64,000 nt of DNA from positions 1,178,001 to 1,242,000 of the forward strand of contig JAOTON010000975.1 in NCBI GenBank assembly GCA_034440635.1, read 5' to 3'. Each line of letters begins with the position of its first letter. Position 1 is the first letter of the stretch. This document shows, one piece after another, positions 43,860 to 56,960 of this stretch. This stretch comes from Lepas anatifera. Its lineage: Eukaryota > Arthropoda > Thecostraca > Lepadidae. The position numbers were made by a program, and so were the translations under genes. The notes under the pieces are model-generated. The model did no database searches. It was given only the letters and a program-made list of their open reading frames with translations, and was not told the origin of the DNA.

Positions 43860-45500
43860 GTCTTTGCCACCGGCCCTGCCACTGTGGAGGACATCGGTCA
43901 GGGGCAAAGCTCCAGGCAGTTGGTGACGGAGCAACGGGAGGAGCTAAGGGAAGCGGTTGTGTCAGAGGCCCTGAGAGTGCACGTAGACCAGTCAGCGAGG
44001 CCGGTGCTTGCCTACCCTCAGCTGGACAAGCTATCTACCGCCTGGAAGATCGCCCTGCCTCCCCCCCCACCGGCCTCACCACCCCTGTCTTCAGGGAAGT
44101 AATGGCCCAGCACCTCTGCCTCCCGAGCCCCGCCTGCTCTTCCATCCTCGGTCAGGCAGTCGGTACCAGGGGTGCTGTGGTTGGCTTGTTTGGCGACGAG
44201 GTGATAACCGCCCAGCTTCCTCAAGATACCTGGCGAACTCGACACGACTCCTTGAAAGTTATCATGGTTAATATCGCAAACGAAGCGAGGATCCCGATAG
44301 ACTGCGAGGTCTTCGGGGTCTTCAGAGACTTGATACCGACGGAGCTGCTGGAGGAGGGAGGGGAGTTGGAGCGTGGTCGCCAGCGCCTCGGCCTATGTCC
44401 AGATTTCAAACTCCGTCTTTCTACTGCTGATGGGCCGCGTGACTGCCTGGGCGAATTTTTATATAAATTTTGTCCAACTTGTTCCAGTACGGCTGCTGTA
44501 GTCGGAGTCTCACTAAAGTCCTCAAGGGACTTGTCACGGAGACCCCGACCCCACCACCCGAACGAGCAACTCCCACAATGAAGGGATAATTTAGAAGCCA
44601 AAGTTTAACGACCCACAAAGCACAGGGACAGCCGCCCCGCTCAGGTCACCCTCTCACCAGTCGGTTGCCAGCCGACCTAACTCGGGCAAACTATTGAGCG
44701 CCGGAGCGTCTCAGGGAACCGATCCCAAGCCTGGACATGCACTGCCACTGCATGCTTCTGAGCAGCGGGCCGGAGCCCAACGCTCACCAACTGAGCTACG
44801 GGGCGGCAAACTTAAGTTCATTTCCGCCGGAGCCCGCGTTACCCTGTCGGCAGGAGGGAGAAGCAGGTGGACAGGAGGGCCAGGGAACTGCCGGGCTCCT
44901 ATAGGCGCCCCCTGGAGAGACTGGACCGGCAATTCAACGGTACCCAGCCAGGGGAGACAGGGAGGCTTGTGCAGCGACTGCAGAGTTTTGGAAACCTGCA
45001 GTGCTACGTTGCAGGCAACTGGGGCGAGGGAAGCACCGACCTACACACCTTCATCCAGAGCTGTGCCGAGGCCAGAGTGCAACACCTCGCCCGCTCCTCT
45101 GGCCGCCTGGAAAATGGGAGTCTGCTCGGCACTACCGTTGGACAGTACCGGCGCCTGATATCCACCACCATTGTCAGGGCTCAGGCTAAGTGCCTCCTGG
45201 CCAGGGTAGCCCTCATCTCCTCCTCTGCGAGGGACGCCACAGGGCGCCGACAGATGGCTATGCAGCTGGAGCGACAGATGCGAAGCGAAAGAAAGGCCCA
45301 GTGGATGGCCTCCCCACATGGTCCAGGGTGGGCAAGACGGGGCAACTGTCACTCAGTGCGGTGACTTGATGGGCTAGGATGCTATACTGGAATTTCTCAC
45401 CAATTTAGACACCTCGGTGCTCCCAGACCAGATCGAGGAAGTCAACGCCAAATTCCTGGACAAGATCGTGCAGGAGCAGACTTACGCTGCCGTATTATTC
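43860..45500 (+). pseudogene. Broken ORF of a repetitive protein family
   Basis: Three pieces read in order. 43884-44060 reads SRQLVTEQREELREAVV and then LDKLSTAWKIALP. After a frame change at the C8 run (44059-44066) the second piece, to about 44457, reads TGLTTPVFREVMAQHLCLP, GLFGDEVITAQLPQDTWRTR, CEVFGVFRDLIP and GLCPDFKLRL, ending CLGE. After a SINE, LKFISAG continues at 44812 with VDRRARELPGSYRRPLERLD, FGNLQCYVAGNWGEGS, and a Cys/Arg-rich TIVRAQAKCLLARVALI, ending near 45352. A further in-frame-like stretch, DAILEFLTNLDTSVLPDQI, follows to about 45490. I recall such proteins as multi-copy ORFs of unknown function in invertebrate genomes; no enzyme motif is visible. High GC contrasts with the AT-rich flanks. 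Confidence 0.65.
44460..44811 (-). mobile_element. tRNA-derived SINE splitting the ORF
   Basis: On the minus strand it begins GCCGCCCCG and box A TAGCTCAGTTGG (44787-44798, perfect). A weak box B-like GATCGGTTCCC lies near 44720-44730, and it runs to an AT-rich end (AAATTTATATAAAAATTC, about 44457-44475). The protein reading CLGE on one side and LKFISAG on the other is restored by its removal. No clean target duplication was resolved; GGCGAA and GGCAAA are a candidate. Confidence 0.6.
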
Positions 45501-48012
45501 TACGCATTTTACGAATAAACGTTTGAATAATAAAAATGAAGAGTCGGTCACTGCATATAACTTCTAAATTTTCATTTAAAAAAGGAAAACCTAAAAAATA
45601 TATTGAATCACACCTCACATAAATATTGGTCAATCTCAAGCAAATGCGATTGAGCTAGGGTCAGTAATGTTTTTTTTTCATTATCACTCAGGATTTGTGT
45701 TTTGGGGAAATCTCTCCGAATTGCAATCGGCGGCAAATATGGGCAGCAGGCAGTTGGCAGCTACGTCACGGTAACACAATGTCCCGTGATTCGCATTCGA
45801 TAGATTTTTAACCTAACAAAACATATCACTGTTTGTTTGGCTGCCAACTCTCCGGACAAGATTTTTGTGATTTCCTGTTTTTTTTTCCAAACTGAAAATT
45901 TTTCTGAGAGGGACCATATTTCTGTCCACAGAATACATTATACGGAATTATACGGCCTGCGACGGACCAGCTGCACAAAATCCCAAAACAGGCCTTTCAG
46001 CACCGCTACCGACAGTGGTAGAGCCGCTGGGAAAAGTCTGTTGCCGTTAAAGGGGACTTCGATAATATTAGCGTGCGGCTGCTGTATCAGTATCAGTAGA
46101 GAGTATCAGTATCTTTCCTCTTGTGATTTGTTTTGGTTTCCTCGAAATATTTTACACGTACACGACGGATTTAACACATTCAAGAACCATGCACTACATC
46201 AGCACACTCAAACAGAATTCAGAATAGGCTGAACAAATCATACGTCGCACTCATTGCAATTAGGGGGAAGGGTGGTACATCAAGTAAAAGTAAGAACATA
46301 TTTCCAAATACAATATGGCTGGACAGATTGTATTGGAGTTGAAATGCAAAACAAAGCTAAGAATCAATTGCGTTCAAAACAAGAAGACAACTGGTGAACT
46401 TCAGCTACACTCGACTATTCCTTCTCCCTCAGAAGAAGCAATTATTTGGGTATGACCATTTGGGTGTGATTATTTTATGGCCGAAACCCCAATTTTTTAG
46501 CTTTCCTCTTGAATGTAAAACCATGGTAACGGTACATATTAGCGTGTAAAGAAACACGACACCTCAACTACATTCAAGCGCAAAGTCGTCAGTCGCTCCT
46601 ACTGGAAGATGCTCTAACACATTACATCACCTGTGAGTTAGACTGTTCCGCAGTGCAGTGCCCGATGGACTAGACTGTCCCGCGGTACACTACGCGTTGA
46701 AGGCCCTCCACAATGGCATTCACCACCCACGCACTTGGCTACCTCGCAAGTGCGGGCAAGTGTGTGGCTCCGCAAGTCATTAGTTCCGGAATGGGAACTA
46801 ATAAGTCCCAACCCGACCAGAAATGGAGAGGATGTAGTATTTCAGATTTGGGCTTACCAAAAAGCAATGAGAAGTAACGAGGGCAGTCAGAAGCCGATAG
46901 ATTCAGACAATGAGGCTTCGCGAGCTCAAAGAGCCGGAGTCGCTCAATGGGGCTTCAGCATTCGGGTTGAAGAGAACGCCAACGTCTGCGGTCATATGGC
47001 ACGCATAATGCAAAAAAATCGTGTTTTACTGAAAAAATTCAGGGAATCCTTTCGTTTAGAGTAGAACATGGGTGAGCAAGGTGGTTTGCTGCAGAGTGGG
47101 CCCACTAAGGAAGGTCACAGTCTAGAAAATACAAAAATCAGACCTCCTTTATCCTCTCAATATATTGTTCTTGGCTGAACCTGACCCCCATTTTGAGGTC
47201 TCATATGTTAACAATAAAACATGTTAAATAAAATAAGTTAATATGTTAACATATATGTTAACATAAACATAAATATGATAAATGGAAACATGCTGATATA
47301 TGCTCAAAGAGAATTGGTCACATTGTCGGAACTCTACAAAGGACAATTTATGGACAACATAGATTTACAAAACCGGAAACCACATTTTTTCCACTTCCAG
47401 TAGCTCATCAAACTATATATCGCCACATCAACATTATCCTTCAACAAAGCAAGAGACATCGAGCTAGCAATTCAGATCCGGCGTCCCTCTGGCCCTGCTC
47501 TCATTCCTAAGTGAGGTGTGGAGCGGTGAGCAAACTAACAAAGCTGCAGGCCCGACACCTGGCTCAATCCACGACCTTCATCCTTGACACATTTTCCGCC
47601 CACGCACACCGACGAGTAGCCTTCACCGGCGTTATCACAGCTAATTGTAAATCACCTGTGGCACCTGCTCAGCATCCAGGGACATTCAATCAATGTGACT
47701 GTAGCTTACTCACGCGTAGTACGCGTGATCATGCGTAGATAGCGCTCACAGCGGCAAGTCGATAATTTCTTTTAGTTGGTTTATAGTAGGTTTGGTTTGG
47801 TTTAGTAGGTTTGGTATAGTAGGTACCGACAAGAAGAGATAGTGGTTTGAAGAACTTGGCATCGGCGCCCGCCTCTGCTGTTCACCATCAACGATCATTA
47901 GGAACGGCAGATCGTCAGTGGAGCGCTCTGTTAGTCTATGAAAATATTTATGACAGAAAATTAAAATTTTGAACCAAATTTCAGTATTTTTTTACAAAAC
48001 GCACCAGATTCC
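45501..48012. other. Unassigned region
   Basis: A 109-codon frame (46735-47064) and a 131-codon frame (45837-46232) have no recognisable domain. ATTAGGGGGAAGGGTGGTACATCA near 46260 resembles the end of a TA-flanked element like that at 42194, but no partner end was found. Confidence 0.3.
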
Positions 48013-48016
48013 TTAA

Positions 48017-50009
48017 CATGCGCCCCGCTGGGGTGGGCGAAATTCGCACCCCCCTCCTGGTTTTCCCCAGATAACGCAAAAACGAAGAGACGCAGAACAA
48101 CAAAACTTACAGTACCTTATTCCCAATTAATTTTACGCATGTGACCAAATTTTTAGGTCAGGTCATGTCAGGTCAAGGAGCTATCCAAGGTCAAGTGACC
48201 TAACCTCAAAACCTAAAATTACGAGTTTGAAGCGGCGCCTAAGGAGCATCAGCCAACCAATCAGTATGAAAATTTCACAATATGATGAGGTCATTAAGGT
48301 CTAAAAATATCTTATCTCGGTATTTCGATATTGTTGACCTAAGGTGGGGTAAATTTTTTGGTCACCCCATTATAAGTTTACGGTGAAAAATAGAAAGGGA
48401 TCGTTTTCAGTAAATAATGGACAGATAAAGCTGAAAATGCTCAAACCGTAAATTCTTACCACGAGCTTGACCATAAATTTGAGTTTTTGACCATCTGACC
48501 TCTCAAAGGTCATGTCGGGTCACAGGAGTATACAGTAATTTTTTTGCCAATAACTTCTCACTGAATTGAGATAAAGGTACTATTTTGCCAGGGGTGGAAA
48601 ACCCACTAACTCACCAACTAGGGATAGCGACAGACCCTCAACATTGAAACCATCAAGTGCGACAGGAAATCTATACAATAGCAGAACAGTTCTGACTGGT
48701 TGAATAAAATAAAAGTTTCCGGAAGTTTCAAAGAAAAGAACTCACCCTGACCGGGTTAACACCGCGATGAACTAGAATAGATAACGCAAATTAGCTGCTT
48801 CGATTGAATTCAGGGTGCGGTAGAAACCATTTGATAGGAATATGTCTTAGTAAATTTTTCCCAACGCTAATTATGCCATATTGGTCTTCCATTACCTTCC
48901 CCGTTCGTGCTTATATAATTTCAACTTCTACGACTAGCCTGGAAATATCACAGATAATGTTTTGTGGCTAAAACGCATGTGAATGAACACCAATTACATA
49001 TTATTAGTTCCATCCCTCCCTGCCTGTTAACTTACCACAATGCAGCGGTGGACGGGAGCGTATCTTGGACGGGAGCGACAGTCAAAACTTGCCGCTTGCA
49101 TGGGCAGCGACAGCTTTTATAATGGGACGAAACTAAGTCATGGCAACTGGTTACTTACTTCTTTCGGATGCGTTAGCTCATTCATTGATAATTATTTATC
49201 ATTATCGATGTAACTCTGCACGCCCGTTCGCCGATGGCGGGTAGCGCAGTCGGAATGGCGCTCGACTTGTTAGTAGAGGATAACGGGTCGATTCCCGAGC
49301 GCCGCAATTTTAAATCTTCCGTTTTAGCCGTGCTGTTTTGCTGTCTGTGGCGGCGCTTACTCAGGTGGCAGAATTATGCTAGGTGTGTGATCTTCAGTAA
49401 GCCTATTCGCGAATTCAGGAATGCTATTGCCGGTTGTTTTATCAATATAGGTATATTTGTCGTATTATATGTGCTTTAGAAATTGCCTATATTTAAAAAA
49501 TGAGAGCGACGTTTCAGTGTTAAACATTAGGTTGACAGGTTTGATGTTTTTCTCCCTGTATTTTGCTTGCAGTGTGCTTATATTGTCACGGGGAGTCGAA
49601 TGATATGCAACATGATCATACCAGGTCACCCTGTGACCTTGACCTAGCTTGGGGTCAGGTCATGTTCACAATTTAACCTAGCAAGGTCATATTATACATC
49701 ATGCAATTCACCATGATGAGAGGAATCCAATGATGCATAAATATTTGCTCTAGCTCCACTGAGGAAATATCTAGAGGGGGAAACGTACCCTGCCCTGTTG
49801 TAAGCCTATGGAACCTTCTTTGACCTATGCTGACGTCAATATTGACCTGACATAAAAATACTTGGTATAATCTCTCTTCGTCTTGTCAAGAGCCTTCGAA
49901 CACTGTCCGTAATTTTTATTTAGCTTTCCTAGGAAATGAGATGCAGAGGGGGCCGAACATCGCCCCCTCAGCGGGGCGCGTCATGCCAGGGACCCCAGCG
50001 GGGCGCGTG
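48017..50009 (+). mobile_element. AGGTCA-rich TTAA element with internal insertion
   Basis: Left TTAA at 48013-48016, then CATGCGCCCCGCTGGGGTG. The right end read inversely starts CCACGCGCCCCGCTGGGGT and repeats the CGCGCCCCGCTG module; the right site reads GTAA. Hexamer-rich blocks at 48150-48550 and 49610-49860 match the two halves of 540-1000 (for example AACCTAGCAAGGTCAT). The middle, about 48580-49560, has no counterpart and is probably another insertion; it carries a SINE-like head. Confidence 0.68.
49236..49312 (+). repeat. tRNA-like SINE head
   Basis: Perfect box A TAGCGCAGTCGG (49242-49253) and a near-perfect box B GGGTCGATTCC (49285-49295) with normal spacing. The D stem (GCGC/GCGC) would form, but the anticodon and acceptor stems do not pair and the T loop is one base short, so it is not a working tRNA. 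Confidence 0.55.
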
Positions 50010-50013
50010 GTAA

Positions 50014-51684
50014 GTTGGACCTAGTATTCCCAACACAGCAGTGTACCTGAATATCTGCTTTATGTGATTTATCGGTTTGCAATTACGTTTGTATTTGATC
50101 CAGCTGCACAGATAACCATGTAGCAACTATTCAGCGTCAAATGCCTTCTAACAGGACAGCTGGCACGCCCATTCCAACATGTTTGCTGATTACATTGCTG
50201 TCTCAATCAATCATGATTGTTCCCTGATCAAGGCACAGCATTGCCATTAACCAGATGGGCTTAGTAGCTGAACTCAGGGTAACTTCCAGCATAAGCGTCA
50301 CCACCAACAACAAGTAAAGAGGCCAGTCAATCTTCTGCCTCCCCCTGACAAGAAACTTTCCCCCTAGGACCAAACACTCGTCGGTTTTCGGGTCTTTATT
50401 ATGTTGCCCACAAACTGGATTTAAATTTTGGTTTTGTTTAAAATTTGGCTAGAATTAGAAAAAGATTTGAATGTTAATATCTTTAAGGCAATGCCAGCCT
50501 CCTGTTTTCCAACGCTTTTGACTACCAGTGACAATTTAGTGCCAGACACGCGGGAGTGAAGGGAGGGGGGCCAAATTTCGGTATTCGTAGTCGAAGATGA
50601 ATTCGCGATTTTCACTTTCTTCACGCCGATCCACCCCTTCCACTGTGGATTTTTTATGTCTGTGGGTATATCCTATATATGACGTATTTTACGGGGAAGC
50701 GACTGGCCTTTAAAAGGGGTACTTGCCTCAGCAAGTGGGTGCCCAAAACCACGAAGCCGCTGTTCAATGCTTTACTGCCAAAATTACTAAAAATACTAAT
50801 TATTGAAACGACCGTCGTCTCATTACAATAAGCAGCAGCAAGTATCTGTTTTAGTGAACTGTGTCAGCATGATGTGCAGACAGATCAAGTATCCCCGCTG
50901 TCAAATGACCACGATTGTCAGCGCATCCCTGACCAAACGCGTTGACTGGACATTCGCTACCGTTCAGCACCAAGTGCCGTCTAGAGGAAGACAAGATTCA
51001 ACAGACAATTCTGGCTGCAGTGCACAGTTTGTACAATTTGCTCTGAAAGATTATGCTTGCCATATAGGAGCTTTAGCATGAGCTGCATAATGGACAACTG
51101 CGCAGTCATGTCCTGGCAGTAATTCTTCCGGAGTACAGATTGATGTCCTCCATGCATTCACGAGTCGGCCATACTAGTGCACTTTAGAGCGGAGCCGGCG
51201 ATTTGTAAATATCCTCCTTTTGATGCAACTGAAAGCATCCAGCTGAAAAGTGCTGTACTCAATGACCTCCAGCCATTAATATTTCAGCGCTGAGCGGCCG
51301 ATCGCGTGTATAGCGGTGCAGTATAATGCCCAGTATCCTGCGCAGTCCAAAGATTCCTATCTTCATAATCAAGGCCATGAGGGGGGTGGTGATTAACATA
51401 ATAACAGAACTACGATGGATTCTGTTATTCCTGACACACGAACGTCCAAAAATGATATTCGATGAGCATAGTCGTGTTAGGACAGGAGCTATTGTGGTTC
51501 TTTAGAAAATAATCTGGAACAGAAGCTGCTTATTTTATGTAATTATCCTGTATTCTGCCTGCTATGGCTGACCGGTGCAACAGGGGCCTCTGGTGGATCC
51601 ATTCCTCAGTGCGGCCCTCGTTGTGAGGAGAACTGCGTCAGTCGGTGAGCTGCGGTCCGGGGTGAGCAGCAGTACACGTGGACC
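50014..51684. other. Unassigned region
   Basis: No gene or repeat copy was recognised. The 92-codon frame at 50803-51081 has no known domain. Confidence 0.35.
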
Positions 51685-51935
51685 TCAGTGGCGTATCTAG
51701 CCGGTAGGTTTGGAGGGGGAAATCAGAGTCGAAAAGCAAACAAATCGTCATGTGGTGACAGATTTGGCCACAGCTTAAATGCCCGGTGGGTTTGGAGGGA
51801 GCAGAACCAGAACAAAAAACAAAAATAAAAAACGTCACGCGGTTAGAGAATTTGCCAAAATGTATCTAGTCGGTACGTTTGGGGGATGAGTAAACCCAAT
51901 CCGAAAAAAAGCATAAAAACGCCACGGGGTGAAAT
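51685..51935 (+). repeat. Three tandem units of about 80-95 bp
   Basis: Units begin GTATCTAG.CGGTA or CCGGTG, followed by GGTTTGGAGGG or GTTTGGGGG, an A-rich part and GTCA.G.GGTG/A. The first unit starts CAGTGGCGTATCTAG, a phrase that often begins hAT-type MITEs. Confidence 0.6.
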
Positions 51936-54900
51936 ATGTGAGCACAAGATATTCGCTTCTGCTATCCAAGGATAATTCACTCAAAAGTGATGTTAAATAT
52001 CAAAGGGACCAAGACCCATTACCTACACTGAAATTGACTGGATCTGTTCGAAGTAGACTGGTTCAGTTGAAGCACGGAAACCTTGCTGACAAACTAAAAA
52101 GGAGCGGGGGCAAAAGGTCAACAGCTTGGGGCGAGGGGTGGCAAAAACATGGTTTTACCCCGAGATTTTTCGTTGGGGGAGGGAATGCCTTTTCTATTTT
52201 AATTCTAGCTTATAAATGCCTTTTTTGGAACTTATTTTTCATGTTTTCAAGAGAACCACCCAGCCATCCCCATTAATTGCATTAGACTTGACGGCTACAC
52301 GGCGCGCGTTGCGATTAATCGCCGACCCAGTGAGCCTCTTGGTGGGAGGGTGCAGGGTCAAAACTCCAGTAGCGCGCGTGAAACCAGCGTGTCATGCTCT
52401 AGTGGCGTACATACATAGGCGGCGGAACGTTACTGTCTAAAGGCGCACTTATCATCCCATTTCACACATCCGTTCACATTTCCCTTCCGAGTCATTATTA
52501 TACATCCAATCACGGCCATCACTTCCAGTCGGTCGCCCCGCAAACGGTCGTTACCTTAGATTATTACGCTCCAGTAGTGTTCATCGTAACAATGCTGCAA
52601 GGTCCTAACGAAGTTTTGACACAATGCTGCTAGTGTTAGGTTTGCGCAGCGTTTTGAAAACGATTTAACAGCGTTTATAGCCATTCCCTTCGTCACAGCG
52701 CCGCTCATTTAACGTCCTCGCAGCGACCCATCGCTAATGTTGTTCAGCTAATGTTTCACCTTGTGCCCCTTCATAACGATTTTACAGATAACTTTTGAAC
52801 AGTTTGATCATGCCTAAAAATTGGCAGTTCCAAAAATTGGCACTGTTCAGAGGAGTTTCAGTAAACTCTCAGAACCCTCGGCCAGTCTAGGGGCCGGATG
52901 GCCTCATGGCTTCATTGCCCGTCTTCAGATCGGACAGCATGGATTAACGTGGGTTAATCCATGCCAAGGCGATCCATGCCACGGCAATCCATGCCATGGT
53001 GGTTCCAGATCCCACGGCGGGGAACCGCCATGTGTGATCTAACCCGGAGGAAAGGATCCCTAAACACCCATGCCAATTGTGCCTATAATTTGACGAGTGT
53101 GCCTGTTCGGAGTGGTCCTAATAAGAAATATATTTTCCAGGATTCATTAGTTTGAATTTTTAACCTGACTTATTACGCCACTTACTGCCCGAGTCATACT
53201 AAATGAGGTATCATTCCAAAGCTGACTGCTGAAAGTATTGACCTGATAACAACACTTGACAACTAATAACTAGCAATGATAACCAACAATCAATTGGGAA
53301 CACCACGACACTCGGATCCGCAAACAGTACTGGAAAAAATGGAACTCACAAATGAACTTTGAACCGAGACAGCGACAACTTGAAAAATCTCCAAGTACCG
53401 CCATGTTGAAAAACACTTCGGGCTAGAAATCATTCCCAGACATTTTGCCAGCCAAGTGTGTTCACCGAAATCATTTCATGAACTCATGCTTTTCCGGCGT
53501 AATCAACACCACATAAAGCAGGTACAATCACCCTCGACATATATCAACCCACATATCTACATAGAATGTATTGTACCTCTGTCCCCTATCTAAGTCCAAC
53601 AGCTAATATTTCAAACCACCACCAACGTTCTCACCACCACACATGAATTCATTCAAATTCGCCTCGTGACTCCTCCCTACTGAGGCTGAACTCGGCGTCA
53701 GCGGTCGCCAGCGTAACCTCGCTCACCTCTGTGCCCGCGGGCTTGCGCGCCGATGGCGGCCGCTGATTGGTGGAGGCGCGTTCACTTGCATTGTGAGAAA
53801 GCTAGAAGAAATGTTTCAATGAAACCGAGAGCGTTTTCAAGCATGCACCAGGAGATGCATTCAGAACACCATTTGCAGGAATTATCAGTCATATGTAGTA
53901 CCCTGTCGGCTTCGTTATCTCGTCTATTATCCTGTAGGCTGATTTTCGGGACGGGAAGAGGGCAGTAGAGTCAACATCGGCCAGCCGGCGGCAGCGGTTC
54001 GCTGAAGTAAAGAGCATCGATATAGGTTTCTCCTGAGTGGAATGGAACGGGGACCGACTCGACAGGAACCCAAACGGGCGGAAGAGAGGGATGTTTCAGA
54101 CATTTTAGATGTTTCAAGGACTGTTTCAGACCGTCGGACGAGTTATAGTGGTGACACTTTGGGGAGAACTATCGAATAATAATCGGGATACAGGTCTAAT
54201 AGAGGGAGCATGTGTTGCATTGCTCCATGTTGAATGGGCGAAAAGGCACGAAACATCCATCGCGGCCAAAAACATTGTCGATGTTTATCATACGCATTGA
54301 CGGGGGCAGGGGCCTCCCTGTTTTTATGGCAAAACACGACACCACACTGGTATATTTCTCATATTAACACGTTAAATCTTGGGCGTTTTTGATTTTGTGT
54401 GACGTTGACTCTCTTAGTGTTAGTGACACTTTTTTGTTATCACCGTGTCCCGTTACTGTCGATGGTTTAGCGTGTGTCGCGCACTTTTTTCTAACATATT
54501 TACAGTATTATTTTCATTTGTAATTTCATATTGCAATTTGCTAATAATAAGTGATTTATTACTTTCATATCCACACTACACCTATCCCAGGATCAGTCAT
54601 TAACACAAATAAGTTCTGTAAAATATACAGTTTCAAAATCACACACATTTGCTAGTTATTTTCCATTTAATCTTAGCAATGGCATGCAAAATCATACCGA
54701 AAAATGTGATTTTTCACACCTTCAGCCTTATTTACATTGAGGGTGCATACCAAACAAAGTCCTAAGCTGACAACCATGCAATAATTCACTCTTAGGAAGC
54801 CACATCTTTATTTTCCTTCTTAGGTTGACTGCAAACACAAAAAAACTAAGTAATATAACCGCCAGATAGAGGATACCAAAAATATTGTTTTTCACATAAG

Positions 54901-55887
54901 CCTTGGAATGGGTCAAAACGGACACTAAAGGTCTCAATTAGCTGCTTTTTCAAAGTACTTTCTTGATTGGTCATGGTTTGAGGACATCCCCTGGTAGATA
55001 ATATAAACACTGACGACACAGCACTGTACCTATAGCTGTCCTCTGTATATGGAAAGTAAAACTCAGTCTTATCTCCGGCATTCCCTACACATCAAGTCTC
55101 TCACAAACCACCACTCTTTAAATTATGTTGATTATTATTTACCTATTTACCACGCACTGGTGCACAACATACCACTGCAGTTATACCCCCTGCACCCCAC
55201 GCGCGCCACGCCAGTCACAAAACCATCATTGTGCGCCACAATATATTAGCTGTGCCTTGCTTTGTAACCTGAGGGCATGAAAAATTTTCTCAGACCAGTA
55301 GCTTTTCTTAGTTTTTTTTAAGTCACATGACTTTTGAAGTGCTATTTATCGTCATCTTTTGTGTCATCGGAGGTTAGGTTCGGGTAATGCCTTCAGTGCC
55401 CCATCTGTAGTATTCAGTACAGCTTTTTCGGGAGTACGACGCGAGCGTTCATTGTTTGTTTTGTTTTTTATCGAGGTGGTGCACAGGGTCCGCTTCGACG
55501 TGGATTAGTATTTATTTCTAAGCTTAATTTGTCACAGGATTGTTCAGAATGCACTCGGGCAGGAATTGCCACTCAAAATCCCAAATGTCAAAACATTGAG
55601 TGCTGTTCTTTGTGTTTGAAATCTCACTTATTGCCTCAATTATTACTTAACTCATGAAGGAAATACCTTCAAAATGAAAAGCCCTCAGGGCCCTTCATCT
55701 CACTCACATGTTCTCATTCAGCACTTTTCTTCATTCCTATGCAGACACAATTTATGCCATGAAGTAATGAATTGCAATTGACATTTTATTGCAAGCAATG
55801 TGCAGTTATTAAATAGTTAATCCCATGAATAAGTGTACTGAAATGTGTGTACTTTTAAAGGAAATGTGCGCTTTTTGTGTACATACT
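51936..55887. other. Unassigned region
   Basis: Short frames only. Near 53700-53770 there is a CpG-rich patch (GCGCGCCGATGGCGGCCGC). A three-unit 15-bp repeat lies at 52957-53001. The rest is AT-rich with no match inside the window. Confidence 0.35.
52957..53001 (+). repeat. Three 15-bp units
   Basis: Units ATCCATGCCAAGGCG, ATCCATGCCACGGCA and ATCCATGCCATGGTG stand in tandem. Confidence 0.9.
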
Positions 55888-56085
55888 TGTCCATCACTCT
55901 GAGTCGGAGTCGACTCTGACTGAAAACTTATTTGAGTCGGAGTTGAGCCGACTCACTTCTGAATTTGGGCTGAGTCGAGTCGACTCACCATTTTCAACAC
56001 AGCGAGTCGAGTCAGAATCAGAGTCAGCCTTTAAGCTGTGAGTCAGAGTTGAGTCGACTAAAAAAATTGAGTCATCAACAAGTCT
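55888..56085. mobile_element. GAGTCG-hexamer element, probable MITE
   Basis: About 200 bases of GAGTCGGAGT, GAGTCGAGTCGACTC and GAGTCAGAGT hexamers lie between weak inverted ends (left ACTTGTCCATCACTC, right inversely ACTTGTTGATGACTC). It abuts the left edge of the TTAA element at 56086. No clear target duplication was found. Confidence 0.5.
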
Positions 56086-56231
56086 GGTCACCAGTGCAGG
56101 TTAAGTGACCTCGCCTCCAAAAAATATAAAATAATATAAATGACAACAGGGCGAATATATTAATTTGAAATTCATATCACATAATTATTTGAATAATTTA
56201 ATAACATAAGCATAAATGAGCTACGTATTAA

Positions 56232-56960
56232 CAGGCTGCCCTGGAAGGGAAGATTAGCACCCTACAACAAACAGTGGCCCAACTCTCCAATGAGCTCCAA
56301 TCCTCCACTTCATGAAGAAGCTGTGGCAGGGCATATTCATGTTGAGAGAAGCTCGAGTCTGTTCTAGCGGAAATGAAAGACTGGTCGAAGGAGGTGGCCA
56401 CGGCAAAAGACTAGAAGAACTGGAGCAGTACACTAGGAAATTTACACTGGTGATTACTGGGAAAGTGGTTCCGTCTTTTCAAATGGGGAGGATATCCGCA
56501 AATCACCCGGGGCTGCTCCGGAATACCTAGGTATAGCCTAAATAGAGATGCAATGGCAGCATGTCATCGCTTGCAGTCTAGGGCTCTTTTCTTCGACTCC
56601 ATGACCTAGACATTGAATGCGCATTTACTCCCAGCGTACTAAACCATTGAAGAGGGGCCTCTTAATGTTTGAAGTCTTACGGGGAAAGGGGAGGTGATCG
56701 ATATGCTGAAACGTATGCGAAACAATGACTCTCATCCATTTTACTCCTATTTTACATTCAGAGGTGATATCTTCCTCAAGTAAGGGAGGATGACAGGCCA
56801 GTTCAGGTGGGAGTGGGCACCACGGAGGAAATGATCATTCAAATCTGCCGTGGAGAAAGGGTGACTCATCCAAACGGCAAAGACCGGACATACCCAACCC
56901 AAAGACTCAAATGAAGGGGCTGGACTCGGCCCAAAACAGAAGAGACCCTCTCGCGGCAGA
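56232..56960 (+). pseudogene. LINE ORF1 remnant
   Basis: The start reads AALEGKISTLQQTVAQLSNE, a coiled-coil-like stretch. It is followed by VLAEMKDW, then RLEELEQYTRKFTLVITGK in another frame (about 56400-56470). The phrase LE-x-L-E-Q-Y-(T/S)-R-x-x-x-L-x-I-x-G is a common signature where the coiled coil of LINE ORF1 meets its RNA-binding domain. Later pieces (VIDMLKRMRNNDSHPFYS) may be the rest. Stops and frame changes make it dead. ORF1 proteins bind LINE RNA in the cytoplasm when intact. Confidence 0.6.

Noticed and set aside
46735..47064. 109-codon frame
   Set aside because: No domain or codon pattern to support it; no start context.
49236..49312. A functional tRNA gene
   Set aside because: Boxes A and B are good, but acceptor and anticodon stems do not pair and the T loop is short, so I call it a SINE head.
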